The notes: generated from the sequence alone by a model not told the origin. Shown: positions 8,053-18,202, counted from the stretch's first letter. The stretch: DNA of 64,000 nucleotides from Tessaracoccus defluvii (GCF_014489575.1 NZ_CP060789.1:1178001-1242000), one strand, 5' to 3'. Numbers and translations: made by a program.

Positions 8053-9096
8053 CTAGAACATGCCGTGCGCCCCTGGCCGGAGCGCCGCCGCACGCCCGTA
8101 GGCGTCGACGATCCGCGGTCCGACGGCGTCCCAGGTGAAGGCCTCGACGCTGCGGCGCGCGCGCTCAGGATCCACCGGGTCCCACAGCCGGTCCCGCACC
8201 GCTGCCACCGCCGCCGTCACATCGCCGACGGGGAAGAAGGTGGCGACGGCGGGATCGTCGCACACGTCGCGGAAGGCGGGCAGGTCGCTGGCGACGACCG
8301 CGGCCCCGTGGGCGAGCGCCTCGATGAGGATCATGCCGAACGACTCACCGAAGCCGTTCGGGGCCACGAGCACGGCGGCCTCCCCCAGGAGGTCGCTGAG
8401 CTCGGCGTCCGTGACCTGCCCGAGAGCCGTGACGTTGTCGGCGGCGACCGTTCCGGGGCCGGCGGCGACGAACCGTGTGTCGGGCATCGCGGCGGCGACC
8501 TGCAGGAACGTCGGGTACCCCTTGCGTGGCTCTCCACCGCGGCCGACGAAGACCACGGGAGCGTCCTCGGGCCGGGGAGCCGGCGGCGGCGGGGGCAGGA
8601 CGATCGCGTTGGGGACGATATCCGGACGGTTCCCGGTGACGGCTTCGGCCGTGTCGGCCGCGGCCGCGCTCACGGCGAGTGCGATCCGTCGGGGCAGGAG
8701 CCGCGCGACCGTCCGGAGCGGGCGGCTCAGGGGGCCCGGGTCGAACGACGCGTGGTGCGTCACCACGAGCGACGGCGACCTGCGTGCGACCCCGAACCCG
8801 AGCCCGGGGGTCAGGGGTTCGTGCACGTGGACCACGTCGGCGAATGCCACGGCGGACAGGGCGCGGCGCAGCTGGGCCGGCCGCAGCGCCAGGTGCGCGA
8901 CCGAGCCGTTGAACCGGAGGGGGACGCCACGTCCGAGGAGGGTGACGGGCACCGGTCCCCCGGGCGGGTTAGTGCCCGGCGCGACGACCCGGGCGTCGTG
9001 GCCGTGCTCCCGCAACCACCCGGCCAGCCCCAGCACGTGCCGGGCCACACCCCCCGGCTGGTCCAGGGAGTACGGGCAGACGAGGGCCACCTTCAC
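8053..9096 (-). CDS. pimA: Phosphatidylinositol alpha-mannosyltransferase
   Basis: 347 aa, GT4 family. It transfers mannose from GDP-mannose to phosphatidylinositol on the inner membrane face, starting PIM and lipoglycan synthesis. Visible are the N-terminal GGVARHVLGLA loop, HVHEPLTPGLGF, VTHHASFD, and the C-terminal nucleotide-sugar region with GRGGEPRKGYPTFL and ESFGMILIEALAHG (E-x7-E). GTG 9096 overlaps the PatA stop by four bases (GTGA). Identity rests on this sequence plus the PatA-HIT-ThrS neighbourhood, the same as Rv2610c-Rv2614c. Confidence 0.9.
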   Translation of the reverse strand: MKVALVCPYSLDQPGGVARHVLGLAGWLREHGHDARVVAPGTNPPGGPVPVTLLGRGVPLRFNGSVAHLALRPAQLRRALSAVAFADVVHVHEPLTPGLGFGVARRSPSLVVTHHASFDPGPLSRPLRTVARLLPRRIALAVSAAAADTAEAVTGNRPDIVPNAIVLPPPPPAPRPEDAPVVFVGRGGEPRKGYPTFLQVAAAMPDTRFVAAGPGTVAADNVTALGQVTDAELSDLLGEAAVLVAPNGFGESFGMILIEALAHGAAVVASDLPAFRDVCDDPAVATFFPVGDVTAAVAAVRDRLWDPVDPERARRSVEAFTWDAVGPRIVDAYGRAAALRPGAHGMF

Positions 9097-9895
9097 CGGA
9101 AGTACCGACGGAGCATCAGCCAGCTCCCGGGGGCCTCGGCGATGTGATCGGCGAACACGGCGACGGCGCCGGCCATGAGTTCCCGCGCCGAGTCACCGTC
9201 GATGCGTTCGGAGACCCGGATGCGGAGCCGTCCGCCCTCGAACCGGGTCGAGGCCACGCGCAGGTCCGCGCCGGTACGCCGCGCCAGGAGCGCGGGGCCG
9301 GCCGGCACCCCGACCTCGGCGTCGGTGCCAGGCCACGGGACGCCCACCCCCTGCTGCTGAGGTCACGGTCGCTCAGCAGGCAGACGAGCCGCCCGGCCCG
9401 GACGTCGTCGGTCAGCACCCCCAGCAGCCCGGGCAGGTCGACGGGATGGATGTCCATGCCCATGCCGGCCCGAGCATCCCGGAACCGCTCGTACAGTCCG
9501 TCGGGAAGCCGCTCTGCCACCGAGACGACCTTGATGCCGACGGTCGCGCACCACGCGCCGGCGAAGTCCCACGAACCCATGTGCGGCAGCGCCAGGACGA
9601 GGCCGGGACCGGCCAGCGACTCCCGGAGCCGGTCCACCTCTTCGTCGGTGATGCTGGCGACGGCGAGGATCTCGTCGTCGGTCCAGTGGGCCAGGCTGAG
9701 CGACCACAGGGTGTTGCGGAGCCAGTTCTCCAGCAGGAGCCGCCGCGTGCCCGGCCGGGGACGCTCCCCGGTGGCCGCCTCGACACTCCCCTGCCAGGCA
9801 CGCACGCCGGGTAGCGGCAGCAGGGCCAGCGGCCAGGAGAGCGCGCGTGCGATCAGGTCGCCGGCACGCCGCGGCAGCCGCCCCCGACGGTCCAC
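9093..9895 (-). pseudogene. PIM acyltransferase (PatA-like, LpxL/HtrB family), frameshifted (probably sequence error)
   Basis: It acylates the mannose of PIM using acyl-CoA. GTG 9895 follows GACGGAGG shortly after the HIT stop. The HTRB/LpxL domain shows LALPHMGSWDFAGAW (H-x4-D acyltransferase motif) and LLSDRDLS. The frame is lost at a five-base C run (9347-9351); the rest continues in another frame as GVPWPGTDAEVGVPAG...LMLRRYFR. One added G restores SSRGVGVPWPGTDAEVG and a protein of about 267 aa, slightly short for the family. It is coupled by overlap to pimA. Confidence 0.82.
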
Positions 9896-9917
9896 ACGGC
9901 CTCCGTCAGGGAACGGC

Positions 9918-10454
9918 TCAGGCGTCCCACGCCTCCGCCAGCAGCCGACGGGCATCGCCCAGAAGCTGCGGGACGGCCCGGGTCTGCGCGACGATCGGCA
10001 TGAAGTTCGAGTCACCCGCCCAGCGGGGCACCACATGCTGGTGGAGGTGCATCGAGATCCCCGCCCCGGCGACCGACCCCTGGTTCATGCCGAGGTTGAA
10101 GCCGTGCGGCGCGGAGACGCGGCGAGTGACCCGCATCGCCTGCTGCGTCAGCTCGGCGAACTCGATGGTCTCCTCCGGCGTCAGGTCCGTGTAGTCGGCG
10201 ACGTGCCGGTACGGGCACACGAGCAGGTGCCCCGGCGAGTAGGGGAAGAGGTTCATCACGATGAAGGCCGTCTCGCCGCGGGCGACGATCAGGCCGTCCT
10301 CGTCGGAGCGCCCCGGCGCGACGCAGAACGGGCAGTCCCCCTCGCCCTTCGGCTTGCCCTCACCGTTGATGTAGACCATCCGGTGCGGGGTCCACAGACG
10401 CTGGAAGGCGTCCGGGACCCCGACGAGGGAGTCGCTGCTCTCGAACTCAGGCAT
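9918..10454 (-). CDS. HIT-domain nucleotide hydrolase/phosphorylase
   Basis: 178 aa from ATG 10454; the long in-frame upstream extension is out-of-frame thrS sequence and was rejected. It carries a CPFC pair near residue 40, [16 protein letters not shown], and the catalytic histidine triad HLHQHVV. It is related to mycobacterial Rv2613c, reported as a diadenosine tetraphosphate phosphorylase, so Ap4A or a related dinucleotide is the likely substrate. Its first eight bases overlap the end of thrS, and PatA follows 22 bp after its stop. The pgsA1 gene usually found next is not here. Confidence 0.9.
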   Translation of the reverse strand: MPEFESSDSLVGVPDAFQRLWTPHRMVYINGEGKPKGEGDCPFCVAPGRSDEDGLIVARGETAFIVMNLFPYSPGHLLVCPYRHVADYTDLTPEETIEFAELTQQAMRVTRRVSAPHGFNLGMNQGSVAGAGISMHLHQHVVPRWAGDSNFMPIVAQTRAVPQLLGDARRLLAEAWDA

Positions 10455-12483
10455 TCGCCGTCGGGGACTCGTTCGTGCGCGAGGAGATCGCCGCGACGAT
10501 CTCGGCCACCGCGTCGGCGACCGAGACCCCGTTGCGCTGCGAGCCGTCGCGGAACCGGAACGACACGGCACCCGCGTCACGGTCCTCTCCCCCGGCGATG
10601 AGCACGTAGGGAGCCTTCTGCTTCGCGGAGTTGCGGATCTTCTTGGCGAAGCGGTCATCCGAGGTGTCGAACTCGACACGGACACCGGCGGCGCGGAGCT
10701 GGGCGACGACGCCGCCCAGGTACTCGTCGAACTCGGCCGCGACCGGGATCGCCACGACCTGCACCGGAGCCAGCCAGGCGGGGAATGCGCCGGCGTAGTG
10801 CTCGATCAGGACGCCCATGAACCGCTCGATGGAGCCGAACTTGGCCGAGTGGATCATGACGGGCTGCTGGTGCGAGCCGTCGTTGGCGGTGTACTCCAGC
10901 TTGAACCGCTCTGGCTGGTTGAAGTCGTACTGGATCGTCGACATCTGCCAGGTCCGGCCGATGGCGTCCTTCGCCTGGATCGAGATCTTCGGGCCGTAGT
11001 AGGCGGCGCCACCCGGGTCGGGCACGACGGGCAGGCCCGACTCGTCGGCGATCGCCTGCAGGATGGCCGTCGCCTCCTCCCACTGGGCGTCGGAGCCGAT
11101 GAACTTGTCCTTCTTCTTGCCATCCTCGTCGCGGGTCGAGACCTCGAGCGCGACATCGGTCAGGCCGAAGTCGGTCAGCAGGGACAGGATGAAGCGCAGC
11201 AGGTGGCGGACCTCGTCGGGAGCCTGCTCCTTGGCGACGTAGCTGTGCGAGTCGTCCTGGGTGATGGAGCGCACGCGGGTGAGCCCCTGGACGACGCCGG
11301 ACTTCTCGTCGCGGTAGACGGTGCCGAACTCGAAGAAGCGCAGCGGAAGCTCACGGTAGGAACGGCCCCGCGAGCTGAAGATCAGGTTGTGCATGGGGCA
11401 GTTCATGGCCTTGAGCCGGTAGGCCTGGCCGCCCTTGACGACGTTGCCCTGCTCGTCGCGCTCCGCATCCTCCAGGAGGGGCGGGAACATGCCGTCCGCG
11501 TAGTAGGGCAGGTGGCCGGAGGTGTAGAACAGCTCCTCCTTGGCGATGTGGGGGGTGCCGACGTAGTCGAAATCCTCCTCGATGTGCCGGATGCGGACGT
11601 AGTCCTCCATGACGCGCTTGATCACGCCGCCGCGGGGGTGGAACAGCGGCAGGCCGGAGCCGACGATCTCGTGGAAGCTGAACAGGTCCATCTCCTGGCC
11701 CAGCTTGCGGTGGTCGCGCTTCGCGGCCTCCTCGAGGCGGGTCTTGTAGGCCTGCAGCTCGTCCTTGGTGGGCCAGGCGGTGCCGTAGACGCGCTGGAGA
11801 CCGGCGTTGCGCTGGTCGCCTCGCCAGTAGGCGGCCGAGGAGCGGGTCAGGGCCCAGCCGTTGCCGAGGTAGCCGGTGTTCGGGACGTGCGGGCCGCGGC
11901 AGAGGTCCTTCCACGCGACGGAGCCGTCGCGGCGGACGTTGTCGTAGATCGTCAGCTCGCCGCCGCCGACCTCGACGGAGGAGCCGTCCTCGTCGGAGGC
12001 GCTGCCCTTGTCGCTGATCAGTTCGAGCTTGAACGGCTCACCGGCCAGCTCGTCGCGGGCCGCGTCGTCGGAGACGACACGGCGGACGAAGCGCTGCTTC
12101 TCCTTGACGATCTGGCCCATCTTCTTCTCGATGGCCTTGAGATCCTCGGGGGTGAGCGGGTCCGTGGAGAAGTCGTAGTAGAAGCCGTCGACGATGGGCG
12201 GACCGATGCCGAGCTTCGCCTCGGCGAAGAGGCTCTGCAGCGCCTGTGCGGTCACGTGTCCGGCCGAGTGGCGCAGGATCGACAGGCCCTCGGGCTCGCT
12301 GATCAGCACCGGCTCGACGACGTCGCCGTCGGCCAGTTCACGCTGCAGGTCGAGGGTTTCGCCGTTGACGCGCATCGCGACGACGGTGCGGTCCTCGCCG
12401 AAGATGTCGAGCCCGGTCGTCGTGGTAGTCAGCGCCACCTGTTCCGCATCGTCGTTGCGGCGGATGGTGACCACGGCACTCAT
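10447..12483 (-). CDS. thrS: Threonine--tRNA ligase
   Basis: 678 aa, class II synthetase. The start is ATG 12483 after AGAGGAGA; a longer in-frame upstream ORF lacks any such site. Domain order is an N-terminal TGS domain, the editing domain with [11 protein letters not shown] and [10 protein letters not shown] zinc/editing residues, then the catalytic core with zinc ligands in NCPMHN, DSHSY and MIHSAKFG, motif 2 ([16 protein letters not shown]) and motif 3 ([14 protein letters not shown]), then the anticodon-binding domain. It heads the thrS-HIT-patA-pimA operon. Confidence 0.97.
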   Translation of the reverse strand: MSAVVTIRRNDDAEQVALTTTTTGLDIFGEDRTVVAMRVNGETLDLQRELADGDVVEPVLISEPEGLSILRHSAGHVTAQALQSLFAEAKLGIGPPIVDGFYYDFSTDPLTPEDLKAIEKKMGQIVKEKQRFVRRVVSDDAARDELAGEPFKLELISDKGSASDEDGSSVEVGGGELTIYDNVRRDGSVAWKDLCRGPHVPNTGYLGNGWALTRSSAAYWRGDQRNAGLQRVYGTAWPTKDELQAYKTRLEEAAKRDHRKLGQEMDLFSFHEIVGSGLPLFHPRGGVIKRVMEDYVRIRHIEEDFDYVGTPHIAKEELFYTSGHLPYYADGMFPPLLEDAERDEQGNVVKGGQAYRLKAMNCPMHNLIFSSRGRSYRELPLRFFEFGTVYRDEKSGVVQGLTRVRSITQDDSHSYVAKEQAPDEVRHLLRFILSLLTDFGLTDVALEVSTRDEDGKKKDKFIGSDAQWEEATAILQAIADESGLPVVPDPGGAAYYGPKISIQAKDAIGRTWQMSTIQYDFNQPERFKLEYTANDGSHQQPVMIHSAKFGSIERFMGVLIEHYAGAFPAWLAPVQVVAIPVAAEFDEYLGGVVAQLRAAGVRVEFDTSDDRFAKKIRNSAKQKAPYVLIAGGEDRDAGAVSFRFRDGSQRNGVSVADAVAEIVAAISSRTNESPTANA

Positions 12484-12599
12484 CGGTTCTCCTCTTGATC
12501 GTTCGGCTGTCTGCCTCGGCCCATTGTGCCGCGTCGGACTGCCCCGGGCCAACGGGAGGCCGCGTAGGGTGTACCCGACCGAGTTCAAGGGAGAACAAC

Positions 12600-13373
12600 G
12601 TGACAACTGCGCAGGAAGCGCCGCTGATCTGGAGGGTCGACCGGGGGGTCGGGGTCCTGACCCTGAACCGGCCCGCCCGGCTCAACGCCTTCGACGCCGC
12701 GATGGCCGCGGCCTGGACCGACGCCTGCCGCATCCTGGTCGCCGACCCGGACGTCCGCGCGATCGTGCTCCGCGGCGAGGGTAGGGCCTTCTGTGCCGGG
12801 GGTGACCTGGCTGCGCTCGGCGCGGCCGGCCCCGCCGACATCGAGGCGCTCGCGGGGGTCATCAACGAGGGGATCACGACACTCGTCACGTCCACCGTCC
12901 CGGTGATCGCCGCCGCCCACGGCACGACTGCGGGCGGCGGACTCGGCATCCTGCTGGCGTCGGACTACGCCGTCGTCGGAGCCGACTCGCGCATCGGCTG
13001 TCTGTACGCCGACATGGGGTTGACGCCCGATCTGTCTGTGACGGCGTCGCTGGCCCGCGCCGTCGGCGAACGTCGCGCCCTGCAACTCGTCCTGACCTCC
13101 ACGCTGTTGACTGCCGAGGAGGCCGTCGCCTGGGGCCTCGTGGCCGAGGTCGCCCCGCCGGAAGCGGTCGGTGCCCGCGCAGAGCAGGTGGCGCGGGCCA
13201 TCGCCGACGGCGCCGCCGACGCCTACGGGCAGGCGAAGCGGCTGGTCCGCTCGCAGCCGGGACGCACCTTCCAGGATCAACTGGCCGAGGAGGCCCGCAC
13301 CATCGCCGCGGCCTCCGCCACCCCCGACGCCCAGGCCCGCATGCAGGCCTTCCTTCAGAGGAGCACACGATGA
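12600..13373 (+). CDS. Enoyl-CoA hydratase/isomerase family protein
   Basis: 257 aa from GTG 12600, with GGGAGA eight bases upstream. A crotonase fold with the oxyanion-hole stretches [14 protein letters not shown] and [15 protein letters not shown]. The first catalytic Glu of hydratases (in GGGxE) is Gly here, while an acidic residue remains at the second position (YADMGLTPD). This pattern fits enoyl-CoA isomerases or other crotonase activities better than a classical hydratase. It overlaps the following SDR gene by four bases (ATGA), so the pair acts together, plausibly in fatty or aromatic acyl-CoA metabolism. The substrate is unknown. Confidence 0.8.
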   Translation: MTTAQEAPLIWRVDRGVGVLTLNRPARLNAFDAAMAAAWTDACRILVADPDVRAIVLRGEGRAFCAGGDLAALGAAGPADIEALAGVINEGITTLVTSTVPVIAAAHGTTAGGGLGILLASDYAVVGADSRIGCLYADMGLTPDLSVTASLARAVGERRALQLVLTSTLLTAEEAVAWGLVAEVAPPEAVGARAEQVARAIADGAADAYGQAKRLVRSQPGRTFQDQLAEEARTIAAASATPDAQARMQAFLQRSTR

Positions 13374-14212
13374 GCACCGAACGTACGCTGCAGGGCCGGA
13401 CCCTTCTGATCTCGGGCGGCAGCCGTGGCATCGGGCTGGCGATCGCGCTGCGCGCCGCGGCGGACGGCGCGAACATCACCCTGCTGGCGAAGACCGACGT
13501 GCCCCACCCCCGTCTGGAGGGCACGATCCACACCGCTGCGGATGCGATCCGGGCCGCGGGCGGGCAGGCGTTGGCCGTCGTCGGCGACGTGCGGGAGGAC
13601 GCGGACATCGAACGCGCCGTCGCCGAGACGCGCTCGACGTTCGGCGGCATCGACGCCGTCGTGAACAACGCGAGCGTCATCGATCTGTCGCCGTCGGCCA
13701 CGCTCACGGCGAAGAAGTACGACCTGATGGCCGACGTCAATGTCCGGGGCACGTTCATGCTGTCGCGGGCGGCGATTCCGGCGCTGCGTCAGTCACCCAA
13801 TCCGCACATCCTGTCGTTGTCTCCCCCGCTGAACCTGTCGCCGAAATGGCTCGGAGCCCACACCGGCTACACGCTGGCCAAGTACGGCATGACGATGGCG
13901 ACGCTGGGCATGGCCGCGGAGTTCGCGAGGGACGGGATCGCGGCCAACACGCTGTGGCCCGCGACGACCATCGCCACCGCGGCCGTCGCGAACATTCTCG
14001 GCGGGGAGCAGTTGATGGCGGTGTCGCGCACGCCGGCCATCTACGCGGACGCGGCCTACGAGATCCTGACGAGCCCGTCGCGAGAGCTGACGGGCCGGTC
14101 TCTGATCGTCGAGGACGTGCTGCGGGAGGCGGGGATCACGGACCTGTCAGGCTACGCGGCGGTGCCGGGTACGCCGGACGAGGCGCTGTTCCGGGACATC
14201 TTCCTGGACTGA
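13370..14212 (+). CDS. HSDL2-like short-chain dehydrogenase/reductase
   Basis: 280 aa. Rossmann fold with GGSRGIGLAI (NAD(P) binding, residues about 16-25), NNAS, the catalytic LSLSPPLNLS serine region and YTLAK (Y-x3-K). The fixed stretches AKTDVPHPRLEGTIHTA and KKYDLMADVNVRGTFMLS closely resemble the SDR domain of hydroxysteroid dehydrogenase-like 2 proteins. It is translated with the preceding crotonase gene (ATGA overlap). The substrate is probably an acyl-CoA or a lipid-derived alcohol/ketone, by inference only. Confidence 0.83.
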   Translation: MSTERTLQGRTLLISGGSRGIGLAIALRAAADGANITLLAKTDVPHPRLEGTIHTAADAIRAAGGQALAVVGDVREDADIERAVAETRSTFGGIDAVVNNASVIDLSPSATLTAKKYDLMADVNVRGTFMLSRAAIPALRQSPNPHILSLSPPLNLSPKWLGAHTGYTLAKYGMTMATLGMAAEFARDGIAANTLWPATTIATAAVANILGGEQLMAVSRTPAIYADAAYEILTSPSRELTGRSLIVEDVLREAGITDLSGYAAVPGTPDEALFRDIFLD

Positions 14213-14224
14213 CAGGCGGCAACC

Positions 14225-14518
14225 TCACCCGCCGACGGTCACCAGGTCCTGGTAGTCCGGGTGCGTGTCGATGAACCGCGAGATGAACGAGCAGGTCGGC
14301 ACCACCCGCAGGCCCCTCTCGCGCGCGTCGGTCAGCGCGTATTCGACGATCCGCCCACCCAGGCCGCGTCCGCCGAAGGCGGGGTCCACGATCGTGTGCT
14401 GCATGTCGATGACACCGTCGTCCTCGACGTATTCGACGCGCCCGGCGAGGACGCCGTCGACGGTGAGCTCGTAGCGGTTCTCGGCGGGATGGTGTGCCAG
14501 GGTGATGTCGTCAGCCAT
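14225..14518 (-). CDS. Small GNAT-fold acetyltransferase (YjdJ-like)
   Basis: 97 aa from ATG 14518. The compact GCN5-related fold has an acetyl-CoA loop DPAFGGRGLGGRIVEYAL and a terminal FIDTHPDYQDLV that is characteristic of this short YjdJ/GtlA-like subfamily. Substrate is unknown. It is convergent with the SDR gene (12-bp gap) and lies just downstream of, and co-directional with, the YbaK-type gene. Confidence 0.85.
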   Translation of the reverse strand: MADDITLAHHPAENRYELTVDGVLAGRVEYVEDDGVIDMQHTIVDPAFGGRGLGGRIVEYALTDARERGLRVVPTCSFISRFIDTHPDYQDLVTVGG

Positions 14519-14528
14519 GGTGCCGATG

Positions 14529-15014
14529 TTAACCCGTGGCGACGGCCGCCACTGTGGCTCCGACAAGCCCGATCAGGTCTCCGGGGGCGAGCTCGACGTC
14601 CAGGCCCCGGCGCCCACCGGACACGAGGATCGTCTCGAAAGCGAGGGCGCTGTCGTCCAGCACCGTCGGGAGGAGCCGCTTCTGCCCGATCGGGCTGATG
14701 CCTCCGACGACCATTCCCGTGGCCCGCTCGGCCACCTCGGGGTTGGCCATGGCCAGCTTCTTGTGCCCGGTCGCGACCGCCAGCGCCTTCAGGTCGAGCT
14801 TCCTGTCGACGGGGATGATGCCGACCACCAACTGCCGGTCATCGGCCGCCAGCAGCGTCTTGAAGACGCGCGCCGGCTCGAACCCCAGCGCCTCGGCTGC
14901 CTCGCGGCCGAAGCTGGTCGCACGCGGGTCGTGCTCGTATTCGTGGCTGCGGTGCGCAACTCCGGCCGCGACGAGGGCCTGGAGCGCTGGCGTGCCGGTG
15001 GGTTTTCTGGCCAT
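14529..15014 (-). CDS. ybaK: Cys-tRNA(Pro)/Cys-tRNA(Cys) deacylase (YbaK/EbsC family)
   Basis: 161 aa from ATG 15014 after AAGGAGC. It hydrolyses mischarged Cys-tRNA(Pro) in trans. The YbaK domain fills the protein; RVFKTLLA contains the Lys needed for activity in the family, with GHKKLAMA and GGISPIGQKRLLPT as further signatures. It lies 14 bp after the EamA gene and was probably co-transcribed with it. Confidence 0.9.
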   Translation of the reverse strand: MARKPTGTPALQALVAAGVAHRSHEYEHDPRATSFGREAAEALGFEPARVFKTLLAADDRQLVVGIIPVDRKLDLKALAVATGHKKLAMANPEVAERATGMVVGGISPIGQKRLLPTVLDDSALAFETILVSGGRRGLDVELAPGDLIGLVGATVAAVATG

Positions 15015-15028
15015 GGTTGCTCCTTCGA

Positions 15029-15877
15029 TCAAACGGTGGTGCCGGCTGGCTGCGGGGCCGGACGGGCGCTGCGGATCGCGCCGACCGAGGCCACGATGAC
15101 ACAGGCCATGGCGGCCAACTCGACGGGGCCGAGCACCTCCCCCAGCAGGATCAGCGCGAAGAGCGCGGCGGCGGCAGGCTCCAGGCTCATCAGGATGCCG
15201 AAGGTGGAGGCCCGGATGCTGCGACGCGCCGTCAGTTCGAGTGCGTAGGGGATGACGGTGCTGAGGAGCGCGACGAGCGCCATGATCCCCCACACGCGCG
15301 GCTGCGCGAAGGCGTCTCCGGCCAGCACGATGGCCGGCACGGCGAGCAGGAGGGCGCCGACGCCGTTGCCGACAGTGAGCGCCGAGAGGTCCTCCCAGCG
15401 GCGGCCGACCGGGCCCGCCAGCGCGATGTAGCCGGCCCACAGGGCTCCGGCCAGCAGCGCGAGCGCGGCGCCCGCGAGGTCGATGCCGACCGGCAGGGCC
15501 CCCAGCATGACGACACCGGCCGCCGCCAGTCCCACCCAGACGAGGTCCAGCAGGCGACGTGACCCGATCAGCCCCAACGCGAGGGGCCCGATGAACTCCA
15601 ACGTGACGGCGACCCCGATCGGGATCCTGGCGAACGAGAAGTAGATGGCCGTGTTCATGCCGGTGAGACAGAGTCCGTAGGCGAGGACCACGGCCCAGTC
15701 GCGCAGGGTCCTCCCCCGCAGACGCGGACGGGCGACGGCGAGCAGGACCAGAGTTGCGATGCCGACGCGCAGGAAGGCCAGCGTCGCAGGTCCTGCGGCG
15801 TCGAACACCCCCTTGGCGAGGGACGCCCCGAACTGGACCGAGGCGATGGCGATGAGCACCAGCACCACAGGGTTCAT
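15029..15877 (-). CDS. EamA-family exporter (RhtA-like)
   Basis: 282 aa from ATG 15877 (AGGG nine bases upstream); an in-frame ATG at 15886 sits too close to that site. About ten transmembrane helices occur in two homologous EamA repeats. The closest familiar relatives are RhtA-type threonine/homoserine exporters (YFSFARIPIGVAVTLEFIGPL, RRSIRASTFGILMSLEPAAAAL). Export of amino acids or related metabolites is likely; the substrate is not determined. Confidence 0.85.
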   Translation of the reverse strand: MNPVVLVLIAIASVQFGASLAKGVFDAAGPATLAFLRVGIATLVLLAVARPRLRGRTLRDWAVVLAYGLCLTGMNTAIYFSFARIPIGVAVTLEFIGPLALGLIGSRRLLDLVWVGLAAAGVVMLGALPVGIDLAGAALALLAGALWAGYIALAGPVGRRWEDLSALTVGNGVGALLLAVPAIVLAGDAFAQPRVWGIMALVALLSTVIPYALELTARRSIRASTFGILMSLEPAAAALFALILLGEVLGPVELAAMACVIVASVGAIRSARPAPQPAGTTV

Positions 15878-16083
15878 GCGGCTCATCCCTCTTGCTCCCT
15901 ACACGCGGCCCGACACCGGCCACGATGCTACCCCGTCCAGCCCTGACCACCCGCGTCCCTTGTCAGAGGCGTGTCTGAGCGCCCAGCTCACGGAATCGCC
16001 GCTCAGGCGGAAACTCCTGGAAACCCCTTCCCAGGGAGGCATGTGAACGCTAGCGTAGTCACCATTCCACCAATGGAGGTTCG

Positions 16084-16284
16084 ATGCGCAGGGGTGTCAC
16101 GCTTGGCCTGACCTTGGCGTCTACCGTCGTCGTCGTGCCTTTCCTGACGTTTCTGTTGGAGGGTTTCCTGGCCCGTTTCGGGGCCGACGTCGGCGCCACA
16201 GAGGTCTTCGTCATCATCCTTGTCGTGGTGCCGATGCTGTACTTCGGCTGGCGCCGTCTCCTCAGCCATCCCGTCTTCCGCTGA
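16084..16284 (+). CDS. Small two-helix membrane protein, unknown
   Basis: 66 aa with GGAGG eight bases before ATG 16084. Two hydrophobic segments (VTLGLTLASTVVVVPFLTFLL and TEVFVIILVVVPMLYFGW) are joined by a short loop, with a basic C-terminal end. No family recognised. The ribosome site and clean hydrophobic pattern support it as real. It lies between the divergent EamA gene and the M48 protease, 75 bp before the latter. Confidence 0.55.
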   Translation: MRRGVTLGLTLASTVVVVPFLTFLLEGFLARFGADVGATEVFVIILVVVPMLYFGWRRLLSHPVFR

Positions 16285-16346
16285 GCCTCGGACCACCCCA
16301 TAGCGGTGTCCGGTCCCCCGTTCGCCACACCGGCGACGCACGCTGC

Positions 16347-16352
16347 TACGCT
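16347..16352 (+). promoter_or_regulatory. -10 element, leaderless start of M48 gene
   Basis: TACGCT lies seven bases before GTG 16360 and no ribosome site is present, so transcription probably begins at the start codon. Confidence 0.5.
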
Positions 16353-16359
16353 CCCGGGC

Positions 16360-18202
16360 GTGAGCAAGCGCAGCGTTGCGCCGGGCCTCGTGCTCTGGCT
16401 GTTCCCCCTCGTCATCGTGGCCGTCGTCGGCTCTCTGCTCGCCGGGATCGCAGTCCTGGCGATCTCCATGAACAGCGCCACATTCGGCGTGCGGATCGCG
16501 CTCTGGGTGGTCGCTCCCCTGCTGATCGCGGTCTGGGTGGCAGCCAGGCAAGCCCGTAGGTTCCGGCCCGAACCCACAGAGGGCATCGAGGTGCACCCCG
16601 CCGAGCATCCCGCGCTGTGGGCAGAGGTCAGCGAGCTCGCAGCACGCGCCGAGACGGCCGCCCCCGACCGCGTCGTGATCGTGCCGGAGGTCAACGCATC
16701 GGTCGCGGAGGCCGCTGGGCACCGGGAGCTGACCATCGGGCTACCGCTGCTGGCCACGATGACGGTCGGAGAACTGCGCAGCGTCCTGGCTCATGAGTTG
16801 GGCCACTTCTCTGGCGGTGACACCGCCTACGCGGCGAGAAACATGCGGCGGCTCGTGTTCCTGCATGCCGTCCGCGCCAGGGCCGGCGTGTTGATGCGCT
16901 GGTTCTTCACTCTCTACGCGCGGCTGTTCGCGGTGGCTGCCGCGCCGGACGCCAGGCGGGCCGAGGCGAGGGCCGACGAGCTGTCGCTGCTCGCGGCAGG
17001 ACCGACGGCGGCCGCAGACTCATTCCGCACGCTGTACCGCGCCACGATCGCCTGGAGCGTCCTCGAGCGCGAGTATGTCTCTCTGTTCCAGCCAGCGGGC
17101 CATCGCGCGTCCCTCAGTGTGGGGCTCAGCGAACTGCTCGCGGCCAATGCCGAGGCGATCGCAGCCGCCGCGGACGAGGCGATCGCGACGGAGACCACCT
17201 CCTTCGAAGACACGCACCCTCCGACGCGCGACCGGATCGCCCGGATGGAGGCTGCCCGGGGCACGGTCAGCGACCACCGGTGAGGACCTGAACGCGCCCG
17301 CGCTGGGGCTCCTCGCAGGGGGACGCGGCTGGGTCGATCAGTTGGAGGGTCAGTTCCTGGCGGAGGATCTCCCCCTGGCTGACTGGGGCGCCGTTCTCGT
17401 CGACGGCATCCGCAGCGACATCGACCACGACACGGACCGTCTGTCGGCAATGCTCCGGCGGGAGGGGTTTGGCGACGGCGGCCTCCCCCATGTTCTCGCT
17501 CTGCTCGATCACCCCTCCGGTGCGGTCTGGCACATCACGGGCGGAAACGACGACGTCAAGCGGGACGAGGCCGTCGAGACACTGCTTCCACCCGTGTTGT
17601 CGGCCCTACTGGCGGCTGACGCAGCGCGCATCCGGCCGTCCTGGTCCGGTCCCGCCGACGTCACCGCTCCTGACGGGTCGCCCCTGCAGCTCCGTGCCGC
17701 CATCGGGGAGGCGGTCGACGCGAACTCCGGCCTGGTGCTGCGGAACTGGCTCATCGAGCACGGCGTCGACCCCGACAACGGACCCGTCGCGCGCTCCGAG
17801 CGCGCACGCTGGCTCGCGGCCGCCAGCCAGATGACCGGCCCCTGGGAGGGGCGGCGCGACGTGCACTTCTGGACTTCGGGCGTTCTGGCCGGTCCCCCGC
17901 TCGACCCGAAGCTGGTCAAGCAGGCCAAAGACCAGATCTCTGAGAAGCATCAGCACCCCCGTCTCTACGCAGAGGCGGCCAGCGGGCTCGACGCGGGCAG
18001 GGGAACACCCGGCGCCCTCTGGTGGGACGCCTCGACGATCACGGGAGGGGGCACCAGTGCACGCCTCACCAAGCTGCGGATCCTCTTCGAACTGGCCGAC
18101 GGCGGCAGGCTGGAGATGCGCTCGACGCTCGAGACGGCCTCGGTCGAGACCCCGGAATCGCTGGGTGACGCGATCGCATTCCTGACGGCCCCCGGGGCCT
18201 GA
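16360..18202 (+). pseudogene. M48-family zinc metalloprotease, apparent frameshift joining two ORFs
   Basis: The first ORF (16360-17283) has two N-terminal transmembrane helices and the M48 core: VPEVNAS, the zinc site HELGH with its downstream acidic ligand in ARADE, and THPPTRDRI. It stops at TGA 17281. A second ORF continues in another frame to 18202 (GEDLNAPALGLLAGGRG...) and has no plausible start codon of its own before ATG 17451. One extra G at 17279-17280 would fuse them (…SDHRGEDLN…) into a protein of about 613 aa. The long C-terminal part has no domain I recognise. If the stop is real, the protease is a normal short M48 enzyme. Confidence 0.65.

Noticed and set aside
10798..12498. 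566-codon plus-strand ORF opposite thrS
   Set aside because: Composition-driven shadow; thrS has every expected motif.
12495..12600. Longer N-terminus for the crotonase from 12495
   Set aside because: The extension lies in the thrS leader region, lacks homology and has no ribosome site; GTG 12600 has GGGAGA upstream.
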